A stretch of 64,000 nt of DNA from Chth-196 sp044376515 (GTDB lineage Bacteria > Verrucomicrobiota > Verrucomicrobiia > Chthoniobacterales > Chthoniobacteraceae): assembly GCA_044376515.1 (NCBI GenBank), contig JBILKV010000002.1:1-64000 (forward strand). The letters run 5' to 3'. Shown piece after piece: positions 48,992 through 58,794 of the stretch. The stretch's first letter is position 1. Every line of letters starts with the position of its first letter. A program made the position numbers and the translations under genes. Under the pieces are notes generated by a model that was not told the origin of the DNA, did no database searches, and worked only from the letters and a program-made list of their open reading frames with translations.

Positions 48992-49705
48992 TCATTCCGT
49001 TCCGCTGGCAATCTCTGACAGCCGGACCTTGAGTTTTTTGGCAGCCCACTGACCGGGAACCTGGGGGCGGTCCAGATAGCCATAGTTCAAAAGTGAACCG
49101 CAACTGCCGAACAGGAGACGCGACACCTGCCCCTGTGGCCCCATGCCCATCACCGAAACCCGCCCCGGTTCCCTAAGGTTCGCCCAGTTGAAGAAGGCGA
49201 AAAGCCTTTCCAAGTCCTCCGGAGTGTTCGTCAAGGCCGCCACCTTGAACGCTGACGGCCTTGACAACCGGGCCTCTTCAAAGCGCCGCTGAAGCACTTC
49301 CACCGAAGGAGTGCGGGCAAAGTGATGCTCGGAAAGCACAACGGCCACCCCAAGTTCACCCGCCAAGGCAATTTCTTCCTCCATGGCCTCCACGGATCGG
49401 GTCTCAAAATCGGCCCACTGCACGAGCGGCAAAAACTGCCGAAACAACCGGCGGCGTTCCCGGACGTTGAGCTCCGTTACCGCTCCCTCAGCCGGGTGGC
49501 GCACTGTTGCCAAAAGTGGAAACCGCGCCGCCAGTCTGGGCACCGCCCGCTGGAGCGCGTCCACAGCAGGGGCAAAGGCGTCCACCCTCAGCTCCAGTAC
49601 ATCCACCTCCCCGGGACGAAGCTTCAGCGCACACGCGAGCGCGCCGGGCGAATGTACGGTTCCCACCACCAATGGGGGGGCTGGAAGCAGGGTTTTCGGA
49701 TACAC
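48992..49705 (-). CDS. aroD: Type I 3-dehydroquinate dehydratase
   Basis: Shikimate-pathway enzyme using a Schiff-base lysine on a TIM barrel. Visible are the first strand LVVGTVHSP, the acid patch VDVLELRVDAF (substrate arginine), LLATVRHPAEGA, SEHHFARTPS with the catalytic histidine, SAFKVAALTNTPEDL with the Schiff-base lysine, and VSVMGMGPQGQVSRLLF. The frame remains open to 49744, but that region overlaps a terminator hairpin. I therefore use the GTG at 49705 (237 aa), preceded by GAAG at moderate spacing; the start is uncertain. The upstream giant gene ends just beyond the hairpin. Confidence 0.88.
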   Translation of the reverse strand: MYPKTLLPAPPLVVGTVHSPGALACALKLRPGEVDVLELRVDAFAPAVDALQRAVPRLAARFPLLATVRHPAEGAVTELNVRERRRLFRQFLPLVQWADFETRSVEAMEEEIALAGELGVAVVLSEHHFARTPSVEVLQRRFEEARLSRPSAFKVAALTNTPEDLERLFAFFNWANLREPGRVSVMGMGPQGQVSRLLFGSCGSLLNYGYLDRPQVPGQWAAKKLKVRLSEIASGTE

Positions 49706-49740
49706 GGCGCTATCTTCAGACAACCCGGGTGTAAAAGGCA

Positions 49741-49772
49741 ACACGGGCCGGCACCTGTGTGCCGGCCCGTGT
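49741..49772 (-). terminator. Strong hairpin after the giant PA14 gene
   Basis: A perfect 14-bp stem: ACACGGGCCGGCAC (49741-49754), loop CTGT, GTGCCGGCCCGTGT (49759-49772). Leftward transcripts then read TGCCTTTT. It lies 38 bases past the stop of the giant gene and immediately before aroD, separating the two units. It is followed by TTTTG on the rightward strand as well. Confidence 0.8.
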
Positions 49773-49810
49773 TTTGATCCCTCCCAACCCCGCCCAAGGC
49801 TGCAGCCGAC

Positions 49811-52800
49811 TCAGGGACTGCTCAGTGACGCAGCCGGAATCACCCGCTTGGATTGACCGGGAGGAGTCCAGAGCAACCGCAGTGTCGCACTGCCAGCCCG
49901 CTCATAATACTCCGCACGGAGATTGATCCACGTGCCCGCTGGAAGCGCCAGCGAACCGCTGTTCTCCGTCAGGGCGTGATCGCTCCAGTTGTTGACCACC
50001 AACTGTCCATTCACCCACAGCCGCACCCCGTCATCAGATTGCACAGAAAATCCGTACAGCCCCGCCGCCTCGGTCTTTACCCGGCCCGTCCAACGGACCG
50101 CAAACAGGTCCAACGGCAGCCTTGGATCTGCGCTCCCCAACCCCCAGGTGAAGTCGATTACCGGATCAATGCGGCTGAACTTCAGCGCACTGAGACTGAC
50201 TCCACTGAAGTACTCGCCGGTCACACCACTGCTGCGGAGTTCCGTCAGCTCGAGGTCCTCGAGCTGGGCGACTCCAGCCACGGCGCCTGCCCCGCCGTGC
50301 ACCCACGCCCCGACGTAAACCAACTGGGGTATCCCCTGCAGCTCGAGGGTTCCAGCCGCCGTATAGGTTACATCATCCGAGGACGTTGCCAGCGCAAGCC
50401 TGTCGCCACGGCGTTCCAACAGCAGCCACGCGCCAGGGGGCACCAACCTGCCAGAGACAGCGCTTGAGGACACCGGACCGCCAAATGCCGCGCGGCTCCT
50501 CACCCCGAGGGAACCGTCCCCGCCCAGCTGTAACGCAACAAACCGGTCCCCCGCACCGAGCCCTTCCCGCAGCATCAACGCCACGGCCGGAGCTCCTCCG
50601 CCGGAAACGGAGCGCACCCGCATCGCGACTTGGAAATCGCCTGAGTGCGGTTGGTGCCAGAAGCCGCCCTGGTCCCCAGCACCAGCCGCCCCGAAGCCAA
50701 CACCCGCCGCCGATACCTGCCTGACTCCGTCCGAAAGCAGCGTCACAACCGGTGCCGCCACTCCTCCCACCGCAGAGCCGCTCATTGCAGGACGAAGCAC
50801 CGCTGCCGGCACAGGCTGTTTGGCAATCCCCGGACCGCTCCACCACAGTTTGCAAACCGCCTGGGCGCCGCTCTCGAAGAATTCGAGCCGGATGTCGACG
50901 GGGACCCCCGCCTGCAACTGGACCGCACCGGAATTTTCCGTCACTGCATGCAACGTCCAGTTGTTGACTACCGGCTGGCCGTTGACCCACAGCCGTACGC
51001 CATCGTCGGACTGCGTGTAGAAGGTGTACTGTCCCGCCGTCGCCGGCACCAGTTGCCCGGTCCATCGCGCGGACCAACCGTCCGCCCCAAGCGCTGCGTG
51101 GGGAGAGCCGGTGGCCCAGTCAAAGTTGACCGTTTCGTCCACACGCGCCACGACCGGCGCCGTCAAATCGGGGCGGGAAAAGTACACTCCCAACAGGCCG
51201 TTCTGAACAGCGGTAGCCCCCGCCACCTCGCGGGACACACTCCACTGATCCAGCACTGCCCGCGCGGAAACGTCCGTCACGCCACTTGACACAAACACCC
51301 CAACCTGAACGCTCGCCGTCAAACCACCGAGGCTGTACGCACCCACCGGACGGAACGCCGCGCCATCCGTGGATGACGAAAGCCTGACGACATCCCCCGC
51401 TCGCTCGAGCAACACCCATCCCTCGGGCAGCGACGCCAGGGCATCCGCTCCGGCCGGTTGGCTCTCGACATACGCCCCGCCAGCGGCAATCCGCGCCCCC
51501 ACGTAGTACCGTCCGTCGGGACCGACGCCCACCGTGGCGCAACGCGCCCCGGCGCTGGTGCCCTCACGCAGCATCAGCCCCGCACGCGACCCAGCCGGGC
51601 CCGACACCGAACGTACGCGCAACACCGCGCGAAAGTTCCCCTCCACCGGCACCGCCTCCAGTCGCACCGCGTCCGCTGTCCCAGCGAGGCCGATGCCGGC
51701 GCCGGTCAGCTCCCAGTTGCCGTCGGCCAAGATTTTTGACGACCCTGTCGCGCCGCCCACCTGCACGGGTGAAAGCCCCGCAGAACTCAGGTCATTGGCA
51801 CGCGCCGAACTCACCACTGTCACGGTGACCGTTGTACCCGCACTGAGAGCGCCATCGCTCACCGTGTACCCAAACGTGTCCGTTCCGACAAACCCCGCGC
51901 TGGGGGTGTACCGAATCCCGCCGGTGACCGACACCGCGGTGCCGCGGGACGGCTGGGTGAGGGACGCAACCGTCAGCGGCTGCGGGCCCGCATCCGGATC
52001 CGAATCGTTCGCCAGGACGGGCACCAAGACCGCCACCACCTCCTGGGTGGAAGCCGCATCGGGCAAGGCCACCGGCGCTTTATTGGTCACGGGCACCACC
52101 GGCGGAGTCCCTCCGAGCAGCTCAGTCGAAAGCGCCCACTGCGGAACCACTTCCTGCGGCGTGTTAGCACTGGACCACCTTAGTACGGCCATCGCCCCGC
52201 CGGTACTTTCGTAGTACTCGACCTTGATATCCGCGGGCCTGCCAGCCACCAGCCCGATACTCCCCGACACCTCCGCCGGAGCATGGTCGCTCCAGTTTTG
52301 GGCGATCACCACACCGTTGACCCACACACGCACCCCGTCGTCCGAGGTAGCCGAGAACGTGTAGGTTTCACTGAACCGCGGAGTCACCGTTCCCGACCAG
52401 CGCACCGAAAAGCCGTCCTTCGGCAGCAACGGATCGGGGGACGCATCGCCCCAGTTCTGGTTGATTGTTCCGTCCAGACGAGTCAGCACCGGATTGGTTA
52501 AATCGATCTTGCCGAAGTACGCGCCCTTCAGCCCGTTCGACCGAGCCGGGTCCGCCCCCGCGACAGTGATGCTCACCGTCGCCGTCGCGCTCAAATCACC
52601 ATCGGTTACCGTATAGGTGAAACTATCGGTCCCTTGGTATCCGGCAGCGGGCACGTACTGCACAACGTTTCCGTTCAAGACCGCCGTTCCGCGCGCCGGC
52701 GAGCCAAGGCCGCTCACGCGAAGTTCCGCGGGACCCAGGTCCGGATCCCGGTCATTGGTAAGCACGCTGATGTTCACGGGCATTCCCACTGGCGTCCAAA

Positions 52801-55720
52801 CCGCATCGGCCGAGGCCACGGGCGCCTTGTTCGCGGGCGCCACGAGCGGGCCCGCCGCACCCACTGTCAGGGCATCGAACGGCACCACCTCGCGCGGTTG
52901 GCTTGAACTGCTCCATTGCAGGGTGATCTGAGCGCCGCCACCGCCCTGGAAATATTCCAAACGGATGTCCACCGGTTGACCGGCCACCAGCGGGAGACTG
53001 ACCTGATCCCAGGCCGCCGCGTGGGGTGACCAGTGATTGATCAACAGTTTGCCATCGACCCAAAGCCGGACACCGTCGTCTGAAAGGGTGTACAGAGTGT
53101 AGGTCTCCGTAAACCTCGGCGTCAGTCTGCCGCTCCAGCGGACTGAGAAGGATCCGGCGTCCACCGCGGGATCCGGGGCGTTGGTACCCCAGTTGTTGTC
53201 CACGTAGGGATCCACGCGGGCCATGACAAGGCTGGTGAAATCGGGATTGTTGTACCACTCGGCATAGAACCCGTGCGTGTCAGGTGAAAGCACCCCGGAC
53301 GCGGCTGAAACCGTTACCTCCACTGCTCCGGTCGCCGTGGAAAACCCGTCGCTTACAACGTAGCTGAACGAATCGGTTCCGCTCAAGCCGGGCGATGCAG
53401 TGTAGACCACCTGGTCGCCCGAAATCGCGGCGCTTCCGCGGGTGGGCGCGCTGACGCTGAGCAACCGCAGCGGATACGGCCCGGTTGCACCCGCACTGTC
53501 ATTCGCAAGCACCGGAATGGCGACGCTTCCCCCGCGAGAACACGCGGCCTTGTCCGCCACGGCAACCGGTGCGCCGGCCGCCGCAACCCCCAATCCAGAG
53601 CGATACACCTCGATCTCGCGCAGATTCAACTGATGTTCACCGCCCTGCGCGCCTGCGTCCTTCAACTCTTTGTTTGACGCGCCACCCCAAGTGACGTCGT
53701 TGACCAGAAGCCGGATTTTGCGCGTGGTCACGGGAGCGAAGCTGTGCGTGAAGACACAACGCTCGCTGTAAAAACTGTCCACCGTGGTCCGGTTGGTCTG
53801 GGTGTAGGCCCGGAACGTATTGACCGGTTCCTGAACTCTTTCGAGCGAAACCCACTGCCCCCCCTGCTCCACCTGCAGTTCGTAGTCGAGGATCGACCCG
53901 TCCCACTGCCAAGGAATGCCGGCGTAAATCACCACACGGTCCATGGTCGTGTCCGCAGGGAACCGTAGTTCGAACCAGGCGGGGAAGGTGGCATTGTTGC
54001 TTTCCCAGATCCGGGCGTCGCGCCCCTGGGACCAGTACCAAGTGTCCAACTGTCCGTTGAACACCTTGGTGATCGTGTTGTTGATGCCGGCGTCGATCGG
54101 ATGAACCGTCGAACCGGAAGCGGCTGCGCTCATGCCGCTCTGCACGGCGAGATTGGGACCCCAGTTCGCCGGTGTCACCGCGAGCGTGCCGCTATACTCC
54201 ACATAGGTTGGAAGCTCGCTCAACGCCACGCTCACCTTGCCGTTGACCACGGCAAGCTGCTGTTCGCCGCCGAAGGGCGAAACCACCTTCACCGTGGAAG
54301 CGCCCGTCACAGAAAGCTCCATCCGGCCGCGGTTTTCGCCTGAGGTCATCAACGCCGCCACCTGCTTGCCCGGGCCTTGGAAGATACTCCCGACAAACAG
54401 CTTGTTACCCGGATTTCCAAAATCCAGTGACGAGGCAAACCGCGTTCCCGCCAGCTCCTCAGACCATACACGGAGGAGCACGCCCACCGGATTGATCGAA
54501 CCGTCCTCGTTCTGTACCCAGCGCGGTTCGTCCCAAAAGCCCCCGTTGCGGTCGTACCAGTAGTGGTTGTGCTCCTTTGGGATCCCGTGCTGCTCGTAGA
54601 CCATCATTTGGAGCATGGTCCAACGCCCCTGCAGACGCGGTTGGTAGGCGCCATACACCGGACCGAGGTAACCCTGTTCGGTCTGCCACTTTTCGATGCC
54701 CGCCAAGTTGTAGCGGCTCAACCAGGTGTTGACCTGCTCGAGCGCCATCCGCGTCAGGCCGAGGTCGCCGTTGACGCAGTTATAAGCGTGAAAGGAAAAC
54801 GCGTCGATGTACTTCCCGCCGCCCGCGCGAAAGAACTCCTCGTTCCAACCCGCCATCGGCGGTCCAACCGTGACCGCTCCCGGCGCGATCACCTTCAGCG
54901 AGGGATCGATGCTTTTGACCAGCTCGTAAAACGGCTTCAGTTCGTTCTGCACAAAGGCCGTCGCGCTCGTGCTGAAATTCGGCTCGTTCCGTGGTTCCCA
55001 GTACTTCACCACCCCCTTGAAACGCTCCACGATTTTGCGCACACCCGCCAAGTCCCACGTGCCATTCGGAAATACGACCAACAGGTCGCGCTTCCGGTAG
55101 GTGTCGTAGGGAAGGTAGTACTTCTGATCCAGACCGAGCTCGCGCTCCAAGCGCGGAATCTCGGCATCCGCCGCCGCAGCGTTGTCGACCTTGTGCCGCT
55201 GTGGCCCGTAGCCCAGCACGCCCCGCGTCACCTCGTCGACCAATCCCTCACCTCCGAAGGTGCCGGGTACGGGCATTTTCGGAAAATTCGGATCATCCCG
55301 CAGGATGCAAAACATCCCGCTTCCGACCGAGTCACCGAACGGCATGCCCTGATTACCCCCATGGAGGTTCACCTTGTACCAACCGGGCTCGCGAACCGAA
55401 GGCACCAACATCGTGCCGGAAAGCAATCCCTGCTCAACCGTATTGCCGTAGTAGTCGCGGATGATGTAGCGCGAGGCGCCGGGACCACTCAACTTGAGGA
55501 CAACGGCCTCGCCTTTGTAGAACACGTGGCCTCTCCGCGTAGATTGCAAATGCACGAGCACGGGCGGTTGGTTCCACTGCCACGCGGCCTCCACTTGGGG
55601 AAGCAGCGCAGACAGCGCAACCAGCGTACAGAGCAGGACACGCCACGCGAAACGACGGCATGCGGAGAACGGGAGCGGAGACGGCGCCGCCAAGGGCGCC
55701 CAGGGTGGGATTGGTTTCAT
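49811..55720 (-). CDS. Giant secreted protein: GH-A glycosidase-like barrel, discoidin-like, cadherin-like and four PA14 domains
   Basis: From the ATG at 55720 the protein has 1,969 aa with a signal peptide (ending near QVEAAW, about residue 47). Residues ~150-430 form a clan GH-A-like TIM barrel: KYWEPRNEPNF near 242 (acid/base Glu) and KWQTEQGYLG near 346 (candidate nucleophile Glu). A discoidin-like module (~515-690) follows. Then cadherin-like Ig modules (APVAVADKA, VLANDS types) alternate with four PA14 modules (GFYAEWYNN, SDDGVRLWV and LRLEYFQ types), and two DUF1349-like concanavalin folds (VRSVSG, LMLREG) sit between the later PA14 copies. It probably binds and cleaves a polysaccharide outside the cell. 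No sorting signal is visible at the C-terminus. A GTG at 55786 would add 22 unlikely residues. Confidence 0.88.
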   Translation of the reverse strand: MKPIPPWAPLAAPSPLPFSACRRFAWRVLLCTLVALSALLPQVEAAWQWNQPPVLVHLQSTRRGHVFYKGEAVVLKLSGPGASRYIIRDYYGNTVEQGLLSGTMLVPSVREPGWYKVNLHGGNQGMPFGDSVGSGMFCILRDDPNFPKMPVPGTFGGEGLVDEVTRGVLGYGPQRHKVDNAAAADAEIPRLERELGLDQKYYLPYDTYRKRDLLVVFPNGTWDLAGVRKIVERFKGVVKYWEPRNEPNFSTSATAFVQNELKPFYELVKSIDPSLKVIAPGAVTVGPPMAGWNEEFFRAGGGKYIDAFSFHAYNCVNGDLGLTRMALEQVNTWLSRYNLAGIEKWQTEQGYLGPVYGAYQPRLQGRWTMLQMMVYEQHGIPKEHNHYWYDRNGGFWDEPRWVQNEDGSINPVGVLLRVWSEELAGTRFASSLDFGNPGNKLFVGSIFQGPGKQVAALMTSGENRGRMELSVTGASTVKVVSPFGGEQQLAVVNGKVSVALSELPTYVEYSGTLAVTPANWGPNLAVQSGMSAAASGSTVHPIDAGINNTITKVFNGQLDTWYWSQGRDARIWESNNATFPAWFELRFPADTTMDRVVIYAGIPWQWDGSILDYELQVEQGGQWVSLERVQEPVNTFRAYTQTNRTTVDSFYSERCVFTHSFAPVTTRKIRLLVNDVTWGGASNKELKDAGAQGGEHQLNLREIEVYRSGLGVAAAGAPVAVADKAACSRGGSVAIPVLANDSAGATGPYPLRLLSVSAPTRGSAAISGDQVVYTASPGLSGTDSFSYVVSDGFSTATGAVEVTVSAASGVLSPDTHGFYAEWYNNPDFTSLVMARVDPYVDNNWGTNAPDPAVDAGSFSVRWSGRLTPRFTETYTLYTLSDDGVRLWVDGKLLINHWSPHAAAWDQVSLPLVAGQPVDIRLEYFQGGGGAQITLQWSSSSQPREVVPFDALTVGAAGPLVAPANKAPVASADAVWTPVGMPVNISVLTNDRDPDLGPAELRVSGLGSPARGTAVLNGNVVQYVPAAGYQGTDSFTYTVTDGDLSATATVSITVAGADPARSNGLKGAYFGKIDLTNPVLTRLDGTINQNWGDASPDPLLPKDGFSVRWSGTVTPRFSETYTFSATSDDGVRVWVNGVVIAQNWSDHAPAEVSGSIGLVAGRPADIKVEYYESTGGAMAVLRWSSANTPQEVVPQWALSTELLGGTPPVVPVTNKAPVALPDAASTQEVVAVLVPVLANDSDPDAGPQPLTVASLTQPSRGTAVSVTGGIRYTPSAGFVGTDTFGYTVSDGALSAGTTVTVTVVSSARANDLSSAGLSPVQVGGATGSSKILADGNWELTGAGIGLAGTADAVRLEAVPVEGNFRAVLRVRSVSGPAGSRAGLMLREGTSAGARCATVGVGPDGRYYVGARIAAGGAYVESQPAGADALASLPEGWVLLERAGDVVRLSSSTDGAAFRPVGAYSLGGLTASVQVGVFVSSGVTDVSARAVLDQWSVSREVAGATAVQNGLLGVYFSRPDLTAPVVARVDETVNFDWATGSPHAALGADGWSARWTGQLVPATAGQYTFYTQSDDGVRLWVNGQPVVNNWTLHAVTENSGAVQLQAGVPVDIRLEFFESGAQAVCKLWWSGPGIAKQPVPAAVLRPAMSGSAVGGVAAPVVTLLSDGVRQVSAAGVGFGAAGAGDQGGFWHQPHSGDFQVAMRVRSVSGGGAPAVALMLREGLGAGDRFVALQLGGDGSLGVRSRAAFGGPVSSSAVSGRLVPPGAWLLLERRGDRLALATSSDDVTYTAAGTLELQGIPQLVYVGAWVHGGAGAVAGVAQLEDLELTELRSSGVTGEYFSGVSLSALKFSRIDPVIDFTWGLGSADPRLPLDLFAVRWTGRVKTEAAGLYGFSVQSDDGVRLWVNGQLVVNNWSDHALTENSGSLALPAGTWINLRAEYYERAGSATLRLLWTPPGQSKRVIPAASLSSP
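49829..53275 (-). repeat. Four PA14-type carbohydrate-binding repeats
   Basis: Copies lie at about 52868-53275, 52125-52540, 50790-51206 and 49829-50235, in order from N- to C-terminus. Each has (Y/F)-rich start, a W-(S/T)-G-x-(L/V) strand, T/YxFxxxSDDGVR(L/V)WV(D/N)G, an NNW or NHW with a following H, and a VxIRLE(Y/F) strand. The third and fourth share SDDGVRLWVNGQ and VVNNW exactly, suggesting later duplication or recombination. The coding DNA is also similar (for example 49992-50037 and 50955-51011). Confidence 0.85.
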
Positions 55721-55879
55721 TAGAATAGGGTGGACTGACGGCCAGCAACAAAACCCAAGTTTTGCGCTTGTCAAATTTACCCTCACTTACCCTCTTCCAA
55801 TGAACTACTTACAAATATTTTTTGCTTTTGGAACGCACTAAAATACGGCGCAAGGCTCCCCCCCCGCGATATCGACCTC

Positions 55880-57136
55880 CTACTGCGCACTCTTCTCCTG
55901 CGCAACGCCCGCCTCCAGTGCCAACACCTCGCCCACGAGATAAAGGGAGCCGGTGACCAAACGCCGGAACTCCCCGGCTTCCCCGGAGAGCGCGGAAGCC
56001 ACATCCCGCGCCTCAAAAATTCCGATCCGATCCGCCTCTCCGTCCAAACCAAACACGGCTTCCGCGATGAGACGAAGATCGTTCAGCCCGAGTGTCCTCG
56101 GACTCTGTACGGGGACCAGTGTCAGACGGCCCGTGATCGGAGCGAGACGCCGCAACACTTCCGCCGCGTCCTTGTCCTGCAACGCCCCGAAGACAAGCGA
56201 AGCCTTTTCCCCAGGGTACGCCTCGCGCCACGTCTCCACCAGCGCCGACGCCGCGGCAGGATTGTGCGCTCCGTCCACAACCAGTTGCCCTCCGATTTTC
56301 TGAAACCGGCCCGGCCATTGCACCCGCGCAAACCCCGACCGGAGGGCCTCCATGTCCGGTTGGTCCCCGGCGGCCCGCAGTGCTGCAGCTGCGAGCGCCG
56401 CATTCCAACGCTGCACCTCCCCGGCCAGTCCCACCGGCCCGAGCATCCATGGCGCGGAAACCACCTCCAGACCGGCACCCCAGCTTTGGGCAGTCCGACA
56501 AAACACCTCGAGCACCTCCGGCATTTGGGGCGCGCTCACCACGGGCACCCCGGGCTTGATGATGCCCGCCTTTTCGAAAGCGATTTGGACGAACCCCTGC
56601 CCCAGGTATTGCTGGTGGTCCAGGCCGATCGGAGTGAGCACGCTCACCACAGGCTGGACAACATTGGTTGCGTCGAGACGCCCGCCCATGCCCGTCTCCA
56701 GAACGACCCACTCCGCGCCACTGCGTTGAAACCACTCCAGGCTGAGCGCCGTCACAATTTCAAAAAAAGTAGGGTGCGGATCCCAGTTGGAAACTATCCC
56801 GCGGATGCGGCGGAGCCCGTCGCGGAGTTCCGCCTCCCCGATAAGTTCGCCATCCAGACGAAACCGCTCACGAAGCGAAACCAGGTGGGGCGAGGTATAC
56901 AGTCCGGTCCGGCGTCCCGCGGCACGGCAAGCGGATGCGATCAAAGCGCAGGTGGAGCCCTTTCCGTTGGTGCCGGCAACGTGGATGAAGCGCGGCGCAC
57001 CCGCTCCGCCAAGGTTCAAGTGCAACGCGCCCGCCAGCCGACGCATGCCCTCCAGACCCAGCTTCACGCCGAAAACCTGCGTGCCGTAAAGCCACGCCAC
57101 CTCCTCCTTCAAGTCGTCTGCGCCGTCCCGCTCCAT
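55880..57136 (-). CDS. folC: Bifunctional folylpolyglutamate / dihydrofolate synthase
   Basis: Adds glutamate to (dihydro)folates; Mur-ligase family. From the ATG at 57136 it has 418 aa. Motifs: WLYGTQVFGVKLGLEGM near the N-terminus, P-loop HVAGTNGKGSTCALI near residue 52, YTSPHLVSLRERFRLDGELI, FEIVTALSLEWF, VVLETGMGGRLDATNVV near 147, LTPIGLDHQQYLG, and VVDGAHNPAAASAL near 285. The ATG overlaps the fumarase stop by one base (TGATG), so the two are translationally coupled. An 8-C run (55858-55865) lies downstream. Whether it has the dihydrofolate synthase activity cannot be told. Confidence 0.94.
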   Translation of the reverse strand: MERDGADDLKEEVAWLYGTQVFGVKLGLEGMRRLAGALHLNLGGAGAPRFIHVAGTNGKGSTCALIASACRAAGRRTGLYTSPHLVSLRERFRLDGELIGEAELRDGLRRIRGIVSNWDPHPTFFEIVTALSLEWFQRSGAEWVVLETGMGGRLDATNVVQPVVSVLTPIGLDHQQYLGQGFVQIAFEKAGIIKPGVPVVSAPQMPEVLEVFCRTAQSWGAGLEVVSAPWMLGPVGLAGEVQRWNAALAAAALRAAGDQPDMEALRSGFARVQWPGRFQKIGGQLVVDGAHNPAAASALVETWREAYPGEKASLVFGALQDKDAAEVLRRLAPITGRLTLVPVQSPRTLGLNDLRLIAEAVFGLDGEADRIGIFEARDVASALSGEAGEFRRLVTGSLYLVGEVLALEAGVAQEKSAQ

Positions 57137-58794
57137 CACCCCTGGCGCTCCCCCGCCGCCGCCAAGGGGCACTTGCCGCAGCCTTCGGCGAAAAAGTCGT
57201 TTCCCTTGTCATCCACAAGAATGAACGCGGGGAAATCCTCGACCTCGATTTTCCAGACCGCCTCCATTCCGAGTTCCGGATATTCGAGCACCTCGACTTT
57301 TTTGATGTTTTCCTGCGCCAGAATGGCCGCGGGCCCCCCGATACTTCCGAGGTAAAAACCCCCGTGTTTTTTGCAGGCGGCGGTCACCTGCGCGCTCCGG
57401 TTTCCCTTGGCCAGCATCACCAGCGATCCTCCGGCCTCCTGAAACGCATCGACGTAACTGTCCATACGGCCGGCTGTTGTGGGCCCGAAGCTTCCCGAGG
57501 CGTAACCCTTCGGCGTTTTGGCGGGGCCCGCATAGTACACCGGATGGTCCTTGAGGTACTGCGGCAGGCCCTGCCCGGCGTCGAGGCGTTCCTTCAGTTT
57601 TGCGTGTGCGATGTCGCGGGCGACTACCAGAGGACCGCTCAGGAGCAGTCTGGTCGTGACGGGATGCTTTGAGAGCTCCGCCACAATCTCCGCCATCGGC
57701 TTGTTGAGGTCGATGTGGACCGATTGGTCATCCCTGAGCCTCCGCTGGGACTCCTGGATCAACCGACCCGGATTGGTCTCCATCTGCTCCAGCCAGATCC
57801 CGTCGCGGTTGATCTTCGCCTTGATGTTGCGGTCGGCGGAACAAGAGACACCGATCCCAACCGGACAACTCGCACCATGCCGCGGCAGGCGCACCACACG
57901 GACATCCAGTGCGAAATACTTCCCGCCAAACTGCGCGCCGATCCCGGTGGTTTGGGCGAGCTTCAAAGCCAGCGCCTCGGTTTCGAGATCGCGGAACGCG
58001 CGACCGTGGGCGTCACCCGTGGTCGGCAGCGCATCGAGGTACTTCGCCGAAGCGAGCTTCACCGTCTTGAGACAGGCCTCGGCGCTCGTGCCGCCGATGA
58101 CAAAAACCAAGTGGTAGGGCGGGCAGGCCGCCGTCCCCAAGGCGCTCATTTTTTCCAACAAAAACTTCTCCAATGCTTTGGGGTTGAGCAGCGCCTTTGT
58201 TTCCTGAAACAGGTAGGTCTTGTTGGCGGACCCACCTCCCTTCGCCACGAAAAGAAACTCATACTGCTCACCTTCGGTGGCATGCAGATCGATCTGGGCG
58301 GGCAGGTTGGTGCCGGTGTTGGCCTCCCTGTACATGTCGAGGGCAGCAGTCTGCGAGTAGCGCAGGTTTTCTTGCGTGTAGCACTCGTAGACCCCCTTGG
58401 AAAGGGCTTCCGCATCGTTCGCACCCGTCCAGACGCGCTGGCCTTTTTTGCCAATAATAGTCGCGGTTCCCGTGTCCTGACAAAAGGGCAGGATCCCGCG
58501 GGCCGCGATCTCGGCGTTTTTGAGAAGCGTCAGGGCGACGTAGCGGTCGTTATCGGAAGCTTCCGGGTCGTCAAGAATGGAGGCAACCTGCTTGAGGTGT
58601 TTCTCGCGCAGCATGAAGGAGCAGTCGTGAAACGCCTGCCGCGCGAGATACTCCAGCACCAAAGGTTCGACCTTGAGGATTTCGCGCCCCTCGAAGGAAG
58701 CGAGGCTGACGCCTTCAGTGGAGAGAAGCCGGTACTGCGTTTCATCCGGCCCAAGCGGCAAAGGGTCCTGATAGAGAAAGGGAGGAGTCGCCAT
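57136..58794 (-). CDS. fumA: Class I fumarate hydratase
   Basis: Iron-sulfur (4Fe-4S) fumarase of the citric acid cycle, or a related class I hydro-lyase. It has 552 aa. Motifs: GILPFCQDTGTATIIGKKGQ near residue 100 (first cluster cysteine), GGGSANKTYLFQ, GTAACPPYHLVFVIGGTSAE (second cysteine), LPRHGASCPVGIGVSCSADR (third), and the C-terminal beta-domain PKGYASGSFGPTTAGRMDSY with FFAEGCGKCP at the end. The single-chain alpha+beta architecture matches FumA/FumB. L-tartrate dehydratase-like activity cannot be excluded. Confidence 0.93.
   Translation of the reverse strand: MATPPFLYQDPLPLGPDETQYRLLSTEGVSLASFEGREILKVEPLVLEYLARQAFHDCSFMLREKHLKQVASILDDPEASDNDRYVALTLLKNAEIAARGILPFCQDTGTATIIGKKGQRVWTGANDAEALSKGVYECYTQENLRYSQTAALDMYREANTGTNLPAQIDLHATEGEQYEFLFVAKGGGSANKTYLFQETKALLNPKALEKFLLEKMSALGTAACPPYHLVFVIGGTSAEACLKTVKLASAKYLDALPTTGDAHGRAFRDLETEALALKLAQTTGIGAQFGGKYFALDVRVVRLPRHGASCPVGIGVSCSADRNIKAKINRDGIWLEQMETNPGRLIQESQRRLRDDQSVHIDLNKPMAEIVAELSKHPVTTRLLLSGPLVVARDIAHAKLKERLDAGQGLPQYLKDHPVYYAGPAKTPKGYASGSFGPTTAGRMDSYVDAFQEAGGSLVMLAKGNRSAQVTAACKKHGGFYLGSIGGPAAILAQENIKKVEVLEYPELGMEAVWKIEVEDFPAFILVDDKGNDFFAEGCGKCPLAAAGERQG

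Noticed and set aside
55769..55774. TTGACA on the reverse strand upstream of the giant gene as a -35 box
   Set aside because: No acceptable -10 element lies at 16-18 bases, so a promoter call would rest on six bases.
55858..55865. 8-C run downstream of folC as a phase-variation tract
   Set aside because: It is short and lies outside any coding region or evident promoter.
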